NCBI GenBank assembly: GCA_035041965.1
Contig: JAPYMA010003049.1
Coordinates: 62,001-126,000, forward strand
Direction of reading: 5' to 3'
Length of the DNA stretch: 64,000 bases
Source: Anisakis pegreffii
Taxonomy: Eukaryota; Nematoda; Chromadorea; Rhabditida; Anisakidae
Shown here piece after piece: positions 40,511 to 51,800 of this stretch. The translations under genes and the position numbers were made by a program. How positions within the stretch are numbered: position 1 is the first letter of the stretch; each line of letters begins with the position of its first letter. The notes under the pieces are model-generated. The model worked only from the letters and a program-made list of their open reading frames with translations, was not told where the DNA came from and ran no database searches.

Positions 40511-41699
40511 CAGTGGCTCCCACGTTCAGGTGCTTCATTACCCATTTTGATGATCTGGCACGCCGCCTTTACCTCCTCTCCCCCCTCTGAAAAAAATTTG
40601 CAATTCCTACGTATGACGTCGGGAACGAAATGGAAAATCGGTCCGGAAATTTCTTAGTGACGTGAAAGAAATTAATTTTCTGGAATGAAACAAGCATTTT
40701 CAGAACTTTATTTATCCATTGTAAAAACAATATGAACCTCGGCCATAAAAACGAAAAGCAGTGAAAAAACATCCTTCAGCGATTTAAAAAAATAAAATTT
40801 AACGACAAGTTCAATTACTCATGGAGAAGGAAGATGCAACAAAAAATTGAGGATTTATCTTCGAGATGAACGGAAAAGCAATCATTTCATTAAAGTGATC
40901 GTTAATGAATAAGTGAAAAATTCATCGGAGGGATGAAAATAAATTTGAACTATCGAGCGTTTAGAGATACGACAGGTGCATTAAGTCTGCGATTCCCATT
41001 CTTCTTTTCGAGCATTTCAGTCATTAACATCATAAGAAAGGTTGTCGTTGATCACGGAAGAAGTATTATATCGGTTGAAAAAACATTCATAAGCGATACA
41101 AAAGTTAGAAATCGTAAAAAGTAGAAAAAAGTAGTCGAAGTCATCAATAACGGAAACACTCAATCGTTCTACACCAAACCAATGATCTTTTCTGTTATAC
41201 CAAAGCGCTCAATCAGTACTTCATTAAAGCACTTACGAGAATTTGTGACTTCTTCAAACTGACTTTTGTTCGGGCCTAAACGAACTAGAGATACTCAGAA
41301 AATAGTATAAAAACGATCGTCACAATGTCGTTTCATCATAACAAAACAACACCAAATATTACTTTCTCTCAATAAGTCCCCAATGCTTATGAGAGACAAT
41401 ATCAGCCAATATACTGAAGAACTTACGAAACATTTGTGACTAAACAGACTTTTGATTAGGCCCGGATGAGCTGATGATGCTCAAAAAATAGAAGGAAGAA
41501 GAGTGCTGCCATGAACTAATCGTATTTACATACCCAAGTGAAAGACCATCATCACAATGGCGTTTTATCATAACATAACAATTCTATGAAATACTAATTT
41601 CCCGACTCCCTCCGTTACCCTCCCCCCTTCCCCCAGGAGACCATCGAACTACCCGAAATGGGTAATTTCACCCCCTGTGGGAACCGCTGGTCAACGGCA
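40511..41699. mobile_element. 1.19 kb hAT-like inverted-terminal element
   Basis: The ends CAGTGGCTCCCAC and GTGGGAACCGCTG are inverted complements at 11 of 13 positions and resemble hAT termini. Flanks GTCTACTA and GTCAACGG agree at 5 of 8, a weak duplication. Inside, two related blocks (about 41160-41370 and 41390-41600) share CTTACGA..ATTTGTGAC and CACAATG.CGTTT.ATCATAACA. C-rich patches (CTCCCCCCTC; CCTCCCCCCTTCCCCC) lie just inside each end. No transposase is readable. It begins about 440 bases after the protease stop. Confidence 0.55.
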
Positions 41700-42837
41700 A
41701 AATTATGCTCACAAGGAAAGTGTGCGAGCTAACTGCGCAGTTTTGGAACGACCTATATATCATCCCGTAAATCTCGCTAAAGTGGTCGAAATTTTTTGTT
41801 CAAAATTTGTGGGTTACCTGGCGAACTGGAGTAATGAGGAGTGAAAGACCTTGTACCAGGTAGGGATATCATTGCGGAAACGAGAACGATAATGCTTAAT
41901 CGGTGAGAAATACGCTGCTAAAAAATAGTGCTAAGGGTTGTATTTCTCGCGCTGGACGTTGTTTTATCATCGTCGCAGGAAAAAATTCGATTTTCAGTTA
42001 GGATGTTAAGAGTAATGGTCGTTATACTATTGTTTATGATTAGATTATGAATTGTTCTTGCCTTATCGAATTCAGCAATTATTCTTTTGAAAAGTATTAG
42101 TCTCGTCGAGGGCTGCAAGACATACAGCTTGACCAAAATGGCAAATAGTAAGTTTGCAAGTATCCTTTACTCGTTGTCACGAGTTGGTGCTGAAAACTTA
42201 TTGGTATAATTTCTCAACATAGTTTTTGTAGCAGAATTTATGTGCTTTCATCGTCATTCAATATTCCATTTTTTGTGAACGTGTTGGTTTATGTTTTGCA
42301 ATAAAATCGCTAGCATTCTCATTGGTTGTTTCACTGTATTTAGAGACATGAAGATGGTAATCATCTTAACGATCAACATTGTGCGTTCACTTCAGTTGAA
42401 CGTCTCGTATTTGGGACATTTTGAAGGAAACTTTTGCAAGGAATGCAAAACGTTTGTTATGAGGAGCAAGACAACTTCTGTGCGATTATGCAGCGCTTAA
42501 AAAAGTCAAACACACTTGTTCAGTTATGAAATGTCAAAAAATGAATTACTGAAATTGTGTGAGTGATAAACCGACAAAAAGATTCATTTCTCTCATCGAC
42601 TGAACCTGGCTTGTTCAACATCCATAACAATCGAGTGGAATCAAGCGTTCGTTTGTTCCAAAAATATAAAAGGGGTTTTACTTGTTTAAGTTCAAGAGCA
42701 CTTTTTAGTAAGTGCATCAAGTGGTTCATGCGAAAATGATGATTAGCTAATGTGTTGTTAAGTGTTCATGAATTATGATAATTGCTCACATTATTAATAT
42801 TACTTTAACTGTTATTCCTGTCGCCAGTAAAGATTTA

Positions 42838-42990
42838 TTGCTTTTATTATCATTACTGATATTATTATTTATTATTATTAATCGTTATTATTATTTATTA
42901 TTATTACTATTGTTTATTATCATTATTATTTATTATTATTATTTACTATTATTAGTAAATTATTATTAGTAATTATTATTAATTATTGTT
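42838..42990. repeat. (ATT/TTA)n low-complexity tract
   Basis: About 150 bases of imperfect ATT/TTA trinucleotide repeat in intergenic sequence; the leucine/isoleucine/tyrosine-rich frame across it is an artefact. Confidence 0.9.
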
Positions 42991-43120
42991 GTTAGTAGCA
43001 ATATTATGCTTGTAAGTAAAGTTGAAGCATAACAGCATGTAATACTGAAATGATTTCAATGAATTTGCGAGGGTCTGTTAACGAAAAAAGAGAATTTGTT
43101 GATGCATCATCACACATGCA

Positions 43121-43576
43121 TTATCGTGCATATTGATGAGTGCATTTCAGAGAAGTGTTTTCATATTGAAAGTTGTTCGTCAGAACTAGATGCAATAGCG
43201 CAGTGTAGCTGGTGACGGTGCTCAGGTACTGAGAAGAATGCATGAAGCAACAACAGCAGCAGCAGCAGCAGCATTTTTCGTGTGTCTTTCCACACTTGGG
43301 AGTGTGGTGATCTTGACAAACGAATTTAATATGGTCATCCCCCGGCCGACATTGCTTTGGGACTGGTTTGACTCGACTCACTTCGGCCCAGCCTGGCCTG
43401 GCCTTATTCATTCGATCCAATATACCAGTGAACGAATAACATGCATACTCAATTCTCGTCATCAAGCAAACGACGTTCATTGCTACTGCTTTCCCAACTT
43501 CAGCCCTATCAAACATACCGCTTCGTTCATCAATCATCCATGGCTAGCAATTTCATGCATTCGTTCAGTACGATAA
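43121..43576. other. GC-richer island with long open frames on both strands
   Basis: Plus strand 43238-43576 (112 residues) and minus strand 43121-43537 (138 residues) are both open, unusual in this AT-rich window. The plus frame has segments such as PTLLWDWFDSTHFGPAWPG; the minus frame has RPGDDHIKFVCQDHH. Neither matches a family I know. High local GC alone lengthens open frames, so this may be non-coding, an exon of an unknown gene, or a repeat. Confidence 0.25.
43246..43273. repeat. (GCA)n trinucleotide repeat
   Basis: About nine CAA/CAG-type units, read as poly-alanine on the plus strand and poly-cysteine on the minus strand. It sits at the edge of the both-strand-open island. Confidence 0.9.
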
Positions 43577-46500
43577 TCAGCCAACGTCAGCGTCATTCAA
43601 CCGTCTGAATGGATTAAATTTTTGATGGTGCACTTGAATGAGTGTCATCCATATCTTTATGTGAATATCCATCATCATGTTAATCGACCGCCCTCTTATT
43701 CATATTGTTGTCGTCACAAAAATTTATAATATTTTTTTTGCACTTTAAGACGACCGTTATTCCTAATGTTTTGTTTTTGCTGTCATGCTATATCTAGCTG
43801 ATATTAAGTTTTAGGCATCGCCAAAGTTGATGAATAACTCTTATGGAGTCATGGTGCAAGCGGTTCGACTGCATCAAATTGATCAATCTATGAGCAGTAT
43901 TCAAACGAAATCGCTCCTTTACATGCCTTATTCATTTAAATCTGATTTTATTCCGCATCGTCGGTGGACTGCCCCAGAGGAGTCATAGCTAGACCGCAAG
44001 AAAATTTTTCTTTTTTTTCTGGTGAAATGCATTTTGCTCCCAAACGAAGTGATGCATATAATGATCACAGGAGGGTTTCGAATCCGCATCTGTAATTAAT
44101 TTTCCGTGTCTCCGATCCTATTTGTGTGAAACTTTGAGAAAATTTCGATTCCTTCATACATGTATTTGAAATAAGCTCTATGCGTTCAACTTCTAAGATG
44201 AACCTCTGTTTTTAACATCATGCTGTGTGATTGCACTGTTTCTGAGATACTGAAGGTACACATAGCCAGCTAAAATCTGCAACTTTGAGAAGCATCTAGC
44301 TCTAATTCTTACTATCAGATGAGAGGAAACAGAATGTCTAAGGCTTTATGCTTCATATTAATAAAATTTCGAATGATATACATCACATTTCAGCAGTTTT
44401 TGTTGTTCGTGAGGCGATAATTGGAGAGTAAATAAGATTGAAATTAAGCAGCTAGTTAACCAACAAATACATTATCAGTGTGAATTCGAAACACATGTGG
44501 TAGATAAGCAGCAATATGCGTATGAGAGTATGGTTGGATGAATGGATGGATTGATGGATTAATGGTTATGATGAAAGAAGATTCTGGGGCTGCGTATCGA
44601 TCGCAAATTTGCCGGCATTCCAAATTGTCTCAAGAGAATGGAAACAATCGTGCTTCATCTACGCCTTCGTAGTCCCATTGCACACATCAACGGACTTAAT
44701 AGTCAAGCATCATTGCATTTTGCCATCCTATCCATCTATGAAATAACCTCAAATCAACGCACCTTCGAACTCTTTTCACTTGATTATATATGACCAAATT
44801 AATTCTTTATTCCCATTCATGTTATCGCCCATTTATTATTCATTGCTCACTTGTTAATTGTCCACTTTTTTTTTTAGCTATTCTACCAAAACGAAACCCT
44901 CCCAGTAACTTAGATAGGAATTTTACTGTTTACAAGTTGCTGAATAATTCATATTGACATTTCATTGATTGTTGCGGGGAAGGGAGAAAGTTACCGATGA
45001 GGATGAGAGAACGAGGATGGGATTCACGAAATTCCCCATTCCCCGCACCACACTACATCATTCACTCTCAACTAGTGAAGTGTGTTTTGTCGTACGAAAT
45101 TTCATCGCGCTTGTGTTTTATGTATCGCTAAATAGTGGAGTGAAATATCTTCATCATAAAATGCGAAATCTCTTCGATAGAAAAACAAACCCAATCATCC
45201 TTTGTTAAATTGGACCTCGTCATGCTATTGCCTCCTAATGCTTTTTGAAGTTGATTTATTGGTCAAAAACTCTTTCATGAATTTCTAAATCAGTTTTGTA
45301 ATAGAGATCAGCTGCATATCAATTTTTGTTTCCTAACGAATTTCTATTTCTGCTGATTAATTGTCAATGAAATTACACTGCAGTCTTTTTGCGTTACTCG
45401 TTATGCATTCTTCCCGATCGTAAAACGAATGATTTTCTTAAATATATGTTATTCCTTCTTGTACTGAAATGTTCGTGCTTTCACGAATAACCAAATGATG
45501 TGGTAATGTTTATCTTTAATTCAATATTTCAATACAACATTTTCGCTTATGAGAAAATTCTACTTTCATGTGGTAGTCAAAAGTAGGATATTCGTGTCAG
45601 GAGATTATGATAGCTAGATATGAATAGACATTAATCATTTTTTGTCTCATTCAGCCGTCTAATATGTGATTTTGCTTTTGCCTGGAAGCGAGAATATTTT
45701 ACTTCGTGCGCAAGGTTCAAGTGAATTTACTGAAACGCTTGGCGCAAAACGTTGAACTTTTAACTGCTAATCAAGTCATAAGAAGCGTGACTGACTTGCA
45801 GTCATATCCATTTTTGCTTTATTTTTTGTATGTTCATTGTTCATTCATTGAGGGAACATAGATTGGTTCATCTCTAAGCAATATCTATGTTGATAATGAT
45901 TTTTGAAAATACTGGAGTGTAAACCATATTCAACAAAGAAGAACATAAAAATCCATCATCCATCTTGCCTAGGAGAATATGGTTGATTAGGAGTGATCGC
46001 TTCATTTCTTCTTTCTTATGGAAAAGTTTTAAGGAGAAGCCATCAGAAAAAAGTGAAAACCGACTGATCAGTTGCGTAACTATTGCAAAAATTGATGAAT
46101 GAAAATCAATCATGTGGTTTGATAAAGAGTACAACGGCTATTTCTGAAAGTCATCCCCAGAGCAATCGGTAAATCGATTGCTGATCACATCTAATGGAAT
46201 TACTTGGTTTTGCCTTTAGAAATGCTTGCTTAGAATCATCTTTGCCGAGAAATTTTTAAGAAAAATTATTTTCGTTCCTCAAATATACATTAGCGGTATG
46301 TAAACATTAGCGACTAGATATTATAAGTCGAGCAAATCATTATGCTGTGAAATTTATTGCAATTACTAATCACTTGGTTGACTGATAGCAGCTTTTGTTT
46401 TAATAGTCATCCATAAATGTCGATTCTGAGAGAATTGTAATAAAGTTTAGACTATCAATAACATTGAAGCGTCAAATTAAATCATTTTATCAGATGCTCC

Positions 46501-47040
46501 TAAAATTGCATTGCTGAATACTATACGACATTTTTATTTCGCATGTGTGAGCTTAATTAATTTTCAACGCTCAATTCAAAACCACCGTGTCGACAAGAAT
46601 TCATTTCATCAGCACAATCCCATCAATACTACTGTTTTTGAAACCTTCCGATTATTACATTGTTTTCATACGAAAGAGGAGTGAGGGACTGAGCAGATGT
46701 GGAAGATTCATACGAAAGACGAGTGGAAAAGAAACAGATTATGGATTTTTACACGCTTTTGTACTAGTTTTGCTGCATGGATAACGAGTATTTTCAATGA
46801 ATATCATATTCGTGTGCGACTCAAATCCGATGCCATCAATACGAAACATTATCACAATGATTTGTTCTTAAATGATTATTAACTTCAGTTCTTCCATTCC
46901 CATGGGCTTGCTTGCAAATGCTTGAATTCTTATAGGCTTGATGCCTCTGCTTGCTTGTTAAGCTTTGGAACCCTTATCATAGAAGTGGCGAGCGATATCA
47001 ACCACGTAACTTCAATCGTTTATTAAAAACATTACTCAGT

Positions 47041-47050
47041 TTTTTTGCAG
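47041..47050 (+). promoter_or_regulatory. Possible trans-splice acceptor for arrestin gene
   Basis: TTTTTTGCAG ends 14 bases before the start codon at 47065. As no upstream coding exon is required, this is a good candidate spliced-leader acceptor giving a very short 5' UTR. A cis-spliced 5' UTR exon is the alternative. Confidence 0.45.
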
Positions 47051-47064
47051 GTCTATTGAAACAA

Positions 47065-50000
47065 ATGGATTACATCACAAGTTTTGATATTAGACTGGGA
47101 AAAGATATCTATTACTGCGGAGAAATAATCAGTGGGAGTGTTATCCTTGAAAATATCGAGAATATCAAAATCAAAGGTTATTTCAATTTATGAACATCCC
47201 ACTGAGTTTTCTTATCAATTTCTGAATACAATCATGCCCATACGCTAACAGCAAGTGCTGATCGAATAATGAGTAGTTCTGAAAATCTTAGCAATTGTTT
47301 AATTTTCTCAGAAATTTTCATACTGAATGAACAATTGCTTGATTTCATGAAACGAAGTCTCTTGACAATATAGAATTCTAGCAACAATATATTCCAGGAA
47401 CGACTGTTCAGACTAGATCGGATGAACTGAATAAAGCATATGAGAAGGAATTAATAGCATTCTGTGACAAACGAGCAGTTTGAGATCGAAACTGACGTTA
47501 TCACAAAAGATATCATTGCATCATGAAATTTGAACATCATTCAATTCACGAACTCTTAATTAATTTTTTCCATACATATTTTGAGGTGTTCGAGTGCTTC
47601 TCCGAGGTAAAGCACATGCACAGCTGAAAGTCACAAAGTCAGGAGAACGCAGGACTGTTAAGGATGACCAATACATTTTGGACGAAAAATTTCTCGCGTG
47701 GGGCAAAGGTGGGTAGATACTGATTCATCGGCCCATTCGATAGCGCGTATTGACAATGAAAATCATTTTCTTTCTGTCAAGTTTAATCAGCATAATTCGG
47801 TAACCGAAAACGTTCTTTTAACTCAGACGTATGTTTTTCGGAATTTTTAGCATGCGAATGGATAGTTTCATTCGGCACATGTATATTTTAACATGAATAT
47901 TTTCAATTTAGTATTATACAATTACAAGCACGCTCGCGCGCGGTCTCGCAATTGCCTAACACTAAATTTGCCTGAACAAGCGTATGCGCGCTCAGGCAAA
48001 TTTAGGCAATTTACGTGTTTACCAGAAAATTTTGCCTGAACACACTTACTGCGCAGGGCCTCGCCTCGGTCCATGCAAAATCGTCTTTGAGAATGCACAC
48101 GAGTGTGCTCACGTACGACCCCCCTCAAAGTAAATAAGTGCGTTTTATTGCTCATAGTCAGTCAACAAAACAATCATTATTCCTCGTAAAGTCAAAGTGC
48201 TCTATGTTCAGAAGGTTTTGGAAACGAGGAAGCTTCTTTCGTGACGAGATAATTATTAATGCACTGCGCCGTGATGGTTTTAGGATGTCTAAGCTTTGAT
48301 TCAGATTCAAACACATGCAAAATGTATAGCGTTAAGGATTATCCTCCAACTGATTCTCTCGGAGATGAGAATTCATGCAGAGATGCTGCTGCGTTTTTCT
48401 CTAATTCTTTAACGCCATTTCAATTTGGCTGATTGCATTATCTTCTTCATCCTCTCAATGAAATTCAACAAAAATGCATTCATTAAAATTTCCGGATTTC
48501 CGAATTCGATATTTTCACCGAATTAATTCCCTCAATTGCTTCAGATAAATCGGAAGAATGTGAAAGCATACCGATATTACCACGAGGAATGCACCAATTT
48601 CCATTTCAATTCGCTCTTCCCCAAACTTCATTGCCTTGTTCCTTGGAATCAAAATTGGGCACTATTCGCTATTATATCAAGGCTAGTAACCAATGCAACA
48701 TCAGCAAATGTTAATTGCAATACATTTTATCGAATATTGGCATCAGCATTCCAATCATTCAATGTTCTTAACATACATTTGATCACCATCAAAGATCATT
48801 TAGGAGTGAACGAATAAGGAACTTATGGGGCACTTCAAATTTAGTGAACCCTCTTCATTACACCAATTTTATATGAAACAATCAATACAATAATTATACG
48901 AGGGATTTTAGGTTATTATTGATATACCGTATGCCAGTTCACCTCAAGGTATCAAATATTTTACAATTATTGGACCGCATATCGACTGTATGGAAGAAAA
49001 ATACTTGGTAATATAGCCGTGTTTTGTGTAAAGATAACTTTACGACAACAAATCAGTTGAGATGAAGTTTGATAGATATTCATTGCTTTCAACACATTTG
49101 GAAGTCAATTTGCCAAAGTCCTAATTTTCAAATGTTTTCTGCGATTGTTGGCTTAAAATAATGTAAAACTGAATGTAGTTAATCCTTGTGGTAAATTTGT
49201 GAACAGCAAAACATTTGTGATTTAATATCCGCATTTTATATGCAGGATAGCATAAGTTTTCCCAGTCAGACTTCTTATTTTTAATTCGATGTTACGTTCT
49301 AGAGTGCTCTCGTCGGGCAAGACAGGAAAACAACATACTGTTGGTGCTGTCAAAAGGGAGCATTAGCTATGAGGTAAACATCATTTTTCTCGACTTGCAT
49401 TTACATACCTGAACGAAAGCACACATCCTAGCTGTCACGAAGCAGTTAATTGGAATTGTTCAATTTGAGGATAACACTTGATCGAACTGCTTACGTGTGT
49501 GGTGAAAATATTCGAATCCGTGCACATGTGGAGAACAGACAAGATTATAGTGTATGCATTAATACAAGACTGACACAGGTTCTTTGATCAAGCGTGCATT
49601 TTTAAACTTTTCAGATGCTCTTGTTACGATGTCAGTTGCTCACTGCATGGTTGCACAGAGCTTTTGATCAAAATTACAATCAAAATGTGTTTATCCCAAT
49701 TTTGTCAGTTGCATGCTATCTAGCCATTTAAGTTTCGTAATTTCCTTGATAAGCTGATATTCAATGAATCTTTTTCAGCATATTGAATATTTCATCGAGA
49801 AAGGTGTTGTCGGCGAGAGTAAAGCGTTGTCATGTCCTGTTCTTGAACATAAGTATCAATTTTTAATTTCGAAGCATCAATCTTTTGTTTCTTGGTAAAA
49901 CGCAAAATCAAGGCCGAATTACGAACTGAAACGGATTGTTGAAAGTTTGCAAACTTGAAGAGGAATTAAAGTCCACAAATGATTTCTTATCTTTATCAAT

Positions 50001-51712
50001 CCCAACAACCCCACTCAACACACTGTCATTCATCAGAAAAGACACCGCTATTTGTAGGTCACCTTCGATTGCGCCAAATTCACAAGGTAAATACGATTCA
50101 GCTCTAGAACAGCCGATTCGCTTGCCAGTTGTACCACCGACTCTAATTGGAGTTTGCAGACTCATTCAAGTTTATTACATTCTCAGGGTGTGGTCAAACT
50201 TCTTTTCTTTATGCTCATATGGATGCTAATCACTTCATAACCAGAATTTAATGATGGGAAGTTAACGAAGAACAACGCTGCTCGCTTATTTTTTCATGGG
50301 TACAAGGGAACTTTCTGAGCTGCTCATGTTCATGGTCACCGATTTTAGTTCCCCTCCTAAGCTTTCGGCCCTCTCCAAATTGCTCATATATTTGCCAACC
50401 CTCTCCCACCCCTCTCCCTCATCATTATCAAAATTCATACAATAAGAAATCACCTCACTAATAAAGTGGAATGAAACATTCAATGATCACTATGTCGAGT
50501 ACACATTGTCTAGTCGAAGAAAGCTGCCAGTGGAAAGTAGAAGGAACTAAAATGCAGAACACTAATAAAAGAAAGCAGTGAATTGTTTAAGGTTTGTCTT
50601 GAGGATGAAAGAGGAAACGATTCACTACCGATGGAGTTTCCACTCACTGTCGCCACATTACCGTATCGAGTACCAAATGCAGCACCGTCGTTTGTCGACT
50701 ACGGTAATACTGAGTCGCATAAAAGAACTGCAAAGTTCCTCACAAGACTTTTTGATGATCGAGTTTACTTTTTGAAGATCACATCATTTCCATTAGCTGT
50801 TGAACGCTTTAATTTTTGGTGAATTTGCATCGAAACACTTCTGATATAATATTATGCATGCTCCACGGTAACACTTCATCGTTTGTCTGATTTCAACCGT
50901 AATGAATATGGCGATATGTAAATGTGACCATCTCAAAAAATCAATAAAGAACAATGAAGCAGTCATCTATTCCTAACAATAAATTTTAAATTATCGGCCT
51001 GTTTATCACATTATCAGTGTGTGCTCAAACTTTCTTTCTGATCATGTGGATGCCAATCAGTAAAATATTTTCGCTTGCAGATTTCTGCAGTGAGCACGTA
51101 GAGGGTGGACGATATATATCGCCTGAATTTCGACTGGGTCAAGTTTACGACGGCCAAGTCAATGGTTGATATGTTGGAAAATATTTTTTGAAATCTTAAT
51201 TTGAGCTTTCTTAACATTGTTGTAAAAACTGCTATCAACATTCCAATCAATTTTTCAAATCACAGGCGAAGATGAAGAGTTTCCAATCGAAGAAGACGTA
51301 ATTCTTTATCGTCCGGTCTATGTGCGGATTGCAGATCGTGATCGAGTCTCACGTCGCTATAGCAAGGATCTTATTTCGGTACGCTGCACCAATATGACTT
51401 TGATCGAATCAACTTTTGTTCATACTTTTTGCTTGACAAAGTGAGAATACTTTCACGTTTTCTGCTGCTCAAAAAAATGCATATATGACCATTTCTTTCC
51501 GCTAAAGTTGCTGATTGCAGCTTACAAGACGAAGCATAATTGGAAGCGGAACGAAAAGCGGATCAGATCTAATGTTACCGACCACACATGAGTCAAATGG
51601 TAAAACTATTGCACAATCAATGAAGAATTCTTCAATTGAAGCGGTTCATGAAGTTAATTTACGAACACCACAAGACGAGGTCGAAGAACCCTTGCTGGAC
51701 GTAAGAGCATGA
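47065..51712 (+). CDS. Arrestin domain-containing protein, 12 exons
   Basis: Alpha-arrestin (ARRDC) family adaptor, cytosolic, expected to act in endosomal sorting or ubiquitin-linked trafficking of membrane proteins. Exons: 47065-47176, 47586-47708, 48545-48681, 48912-49007, 49303-49373, 49470-49578, 49779-49852, 50058-50187, 50592-50703, 51081-51164, 51266-51378, 51521-51712; 450 residues, all in phase. Seen: N-domain start FDIRLGKDIYYCGEIISGSV and VRVLLRGKAHAQLKV; LPCSLESKLGTIRYYIK; linker IKYFTIIGPHIDCMEEKYL; C-domain CWCCQKGALAMR, then RTAYVCGENIRIRAHVENR, HIEYFIEKG, EQPIRLPVVPPTLIGVCRLIQ, and FPLTVATLPYRVPNA; then EGGRYISPEFRLGQVYDG, typical of the nematode members. The tail (about 388-450) is polar; I see no PPxY motif, which many ARRDCs use to recruit ubiquitin ligases. 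Exon 3 appears to end at a GC donor (AAG|GCTAGT). The intron between exons 2 and 3 contains an inverted repeat and a small unrelated-looking frame. Confidence 0.9.
47950..48011. repeat. Inverted repeat in arrestin intron 2
   Basis: AATTGCCTAA and TAAATTTGCCTGA on the left pair with TCAGGCAAATTTAGGCAATT on the right (six extra bases, about ACACTA, on the left arm), around a central GC-rich loop of about 16 bases. A third TTTTGCCTGAACACA copy follows at about 48029. The region 47930-48130 is clearly richer in GC than its surroundings. It is probably a small fold-back element. Confidence 0.5.
48259..48432 (+). pseudogene. Possible PAN/Apple-domain coding fragment in arrestin intron
   Basis: A 57-residue frame contains GCLSFDSDSNTCKMYSVKD, then SLGDENSCRDAAAFF. 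The C-x-x-F...NTCKMYS pattern resembles PAN/Apple modules common in nematode secreted proteins. A TTTTAG acceptor lies just before the GA-TGT of the first cysteine codon. It is out of place between arrestin exons 2 and 3 and would break that protein if spliced in. It may be a relic, an exon of a nested gene, or chance. Confidence 0.2.
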
Positions 51713-51800
51713 CAGTTTTTTCATGTAAAAGAAGCTGCTTAACACGTTCATTGTTTTTGAATCTAACACTGATCCTTCCTCATTTTTGTTCGTTCATAAA

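Larger units (their letters stand above)
41700..47040. other. Intergenic region, STE24 protease to arrestin gene
   Basis: No recognised gene. It holds an ATT-rich low-complexity run (about 42838-42990), a (GCA)n tract and a GC-richer island open in both directions (43121-43576). The remaining frames are short and AT-driven. Confidence 0.45.

Noticed and set aside
42775..42969. Leucine-rich frame in the ATT tract
   Set aside because: Low-complexity repeat translation.
44060..44085. GGGTTTCGAATCC resembling a tRNA box B
   Set aside because: It has an extra T, no matching box A upstream and no acceptor stem.
47922..48155. 77-residue minus-strand frame in arrestin intron 2
   Set aside because: It runs over the GC-rich inverted repeat and has no motif; it is explained by local composition.
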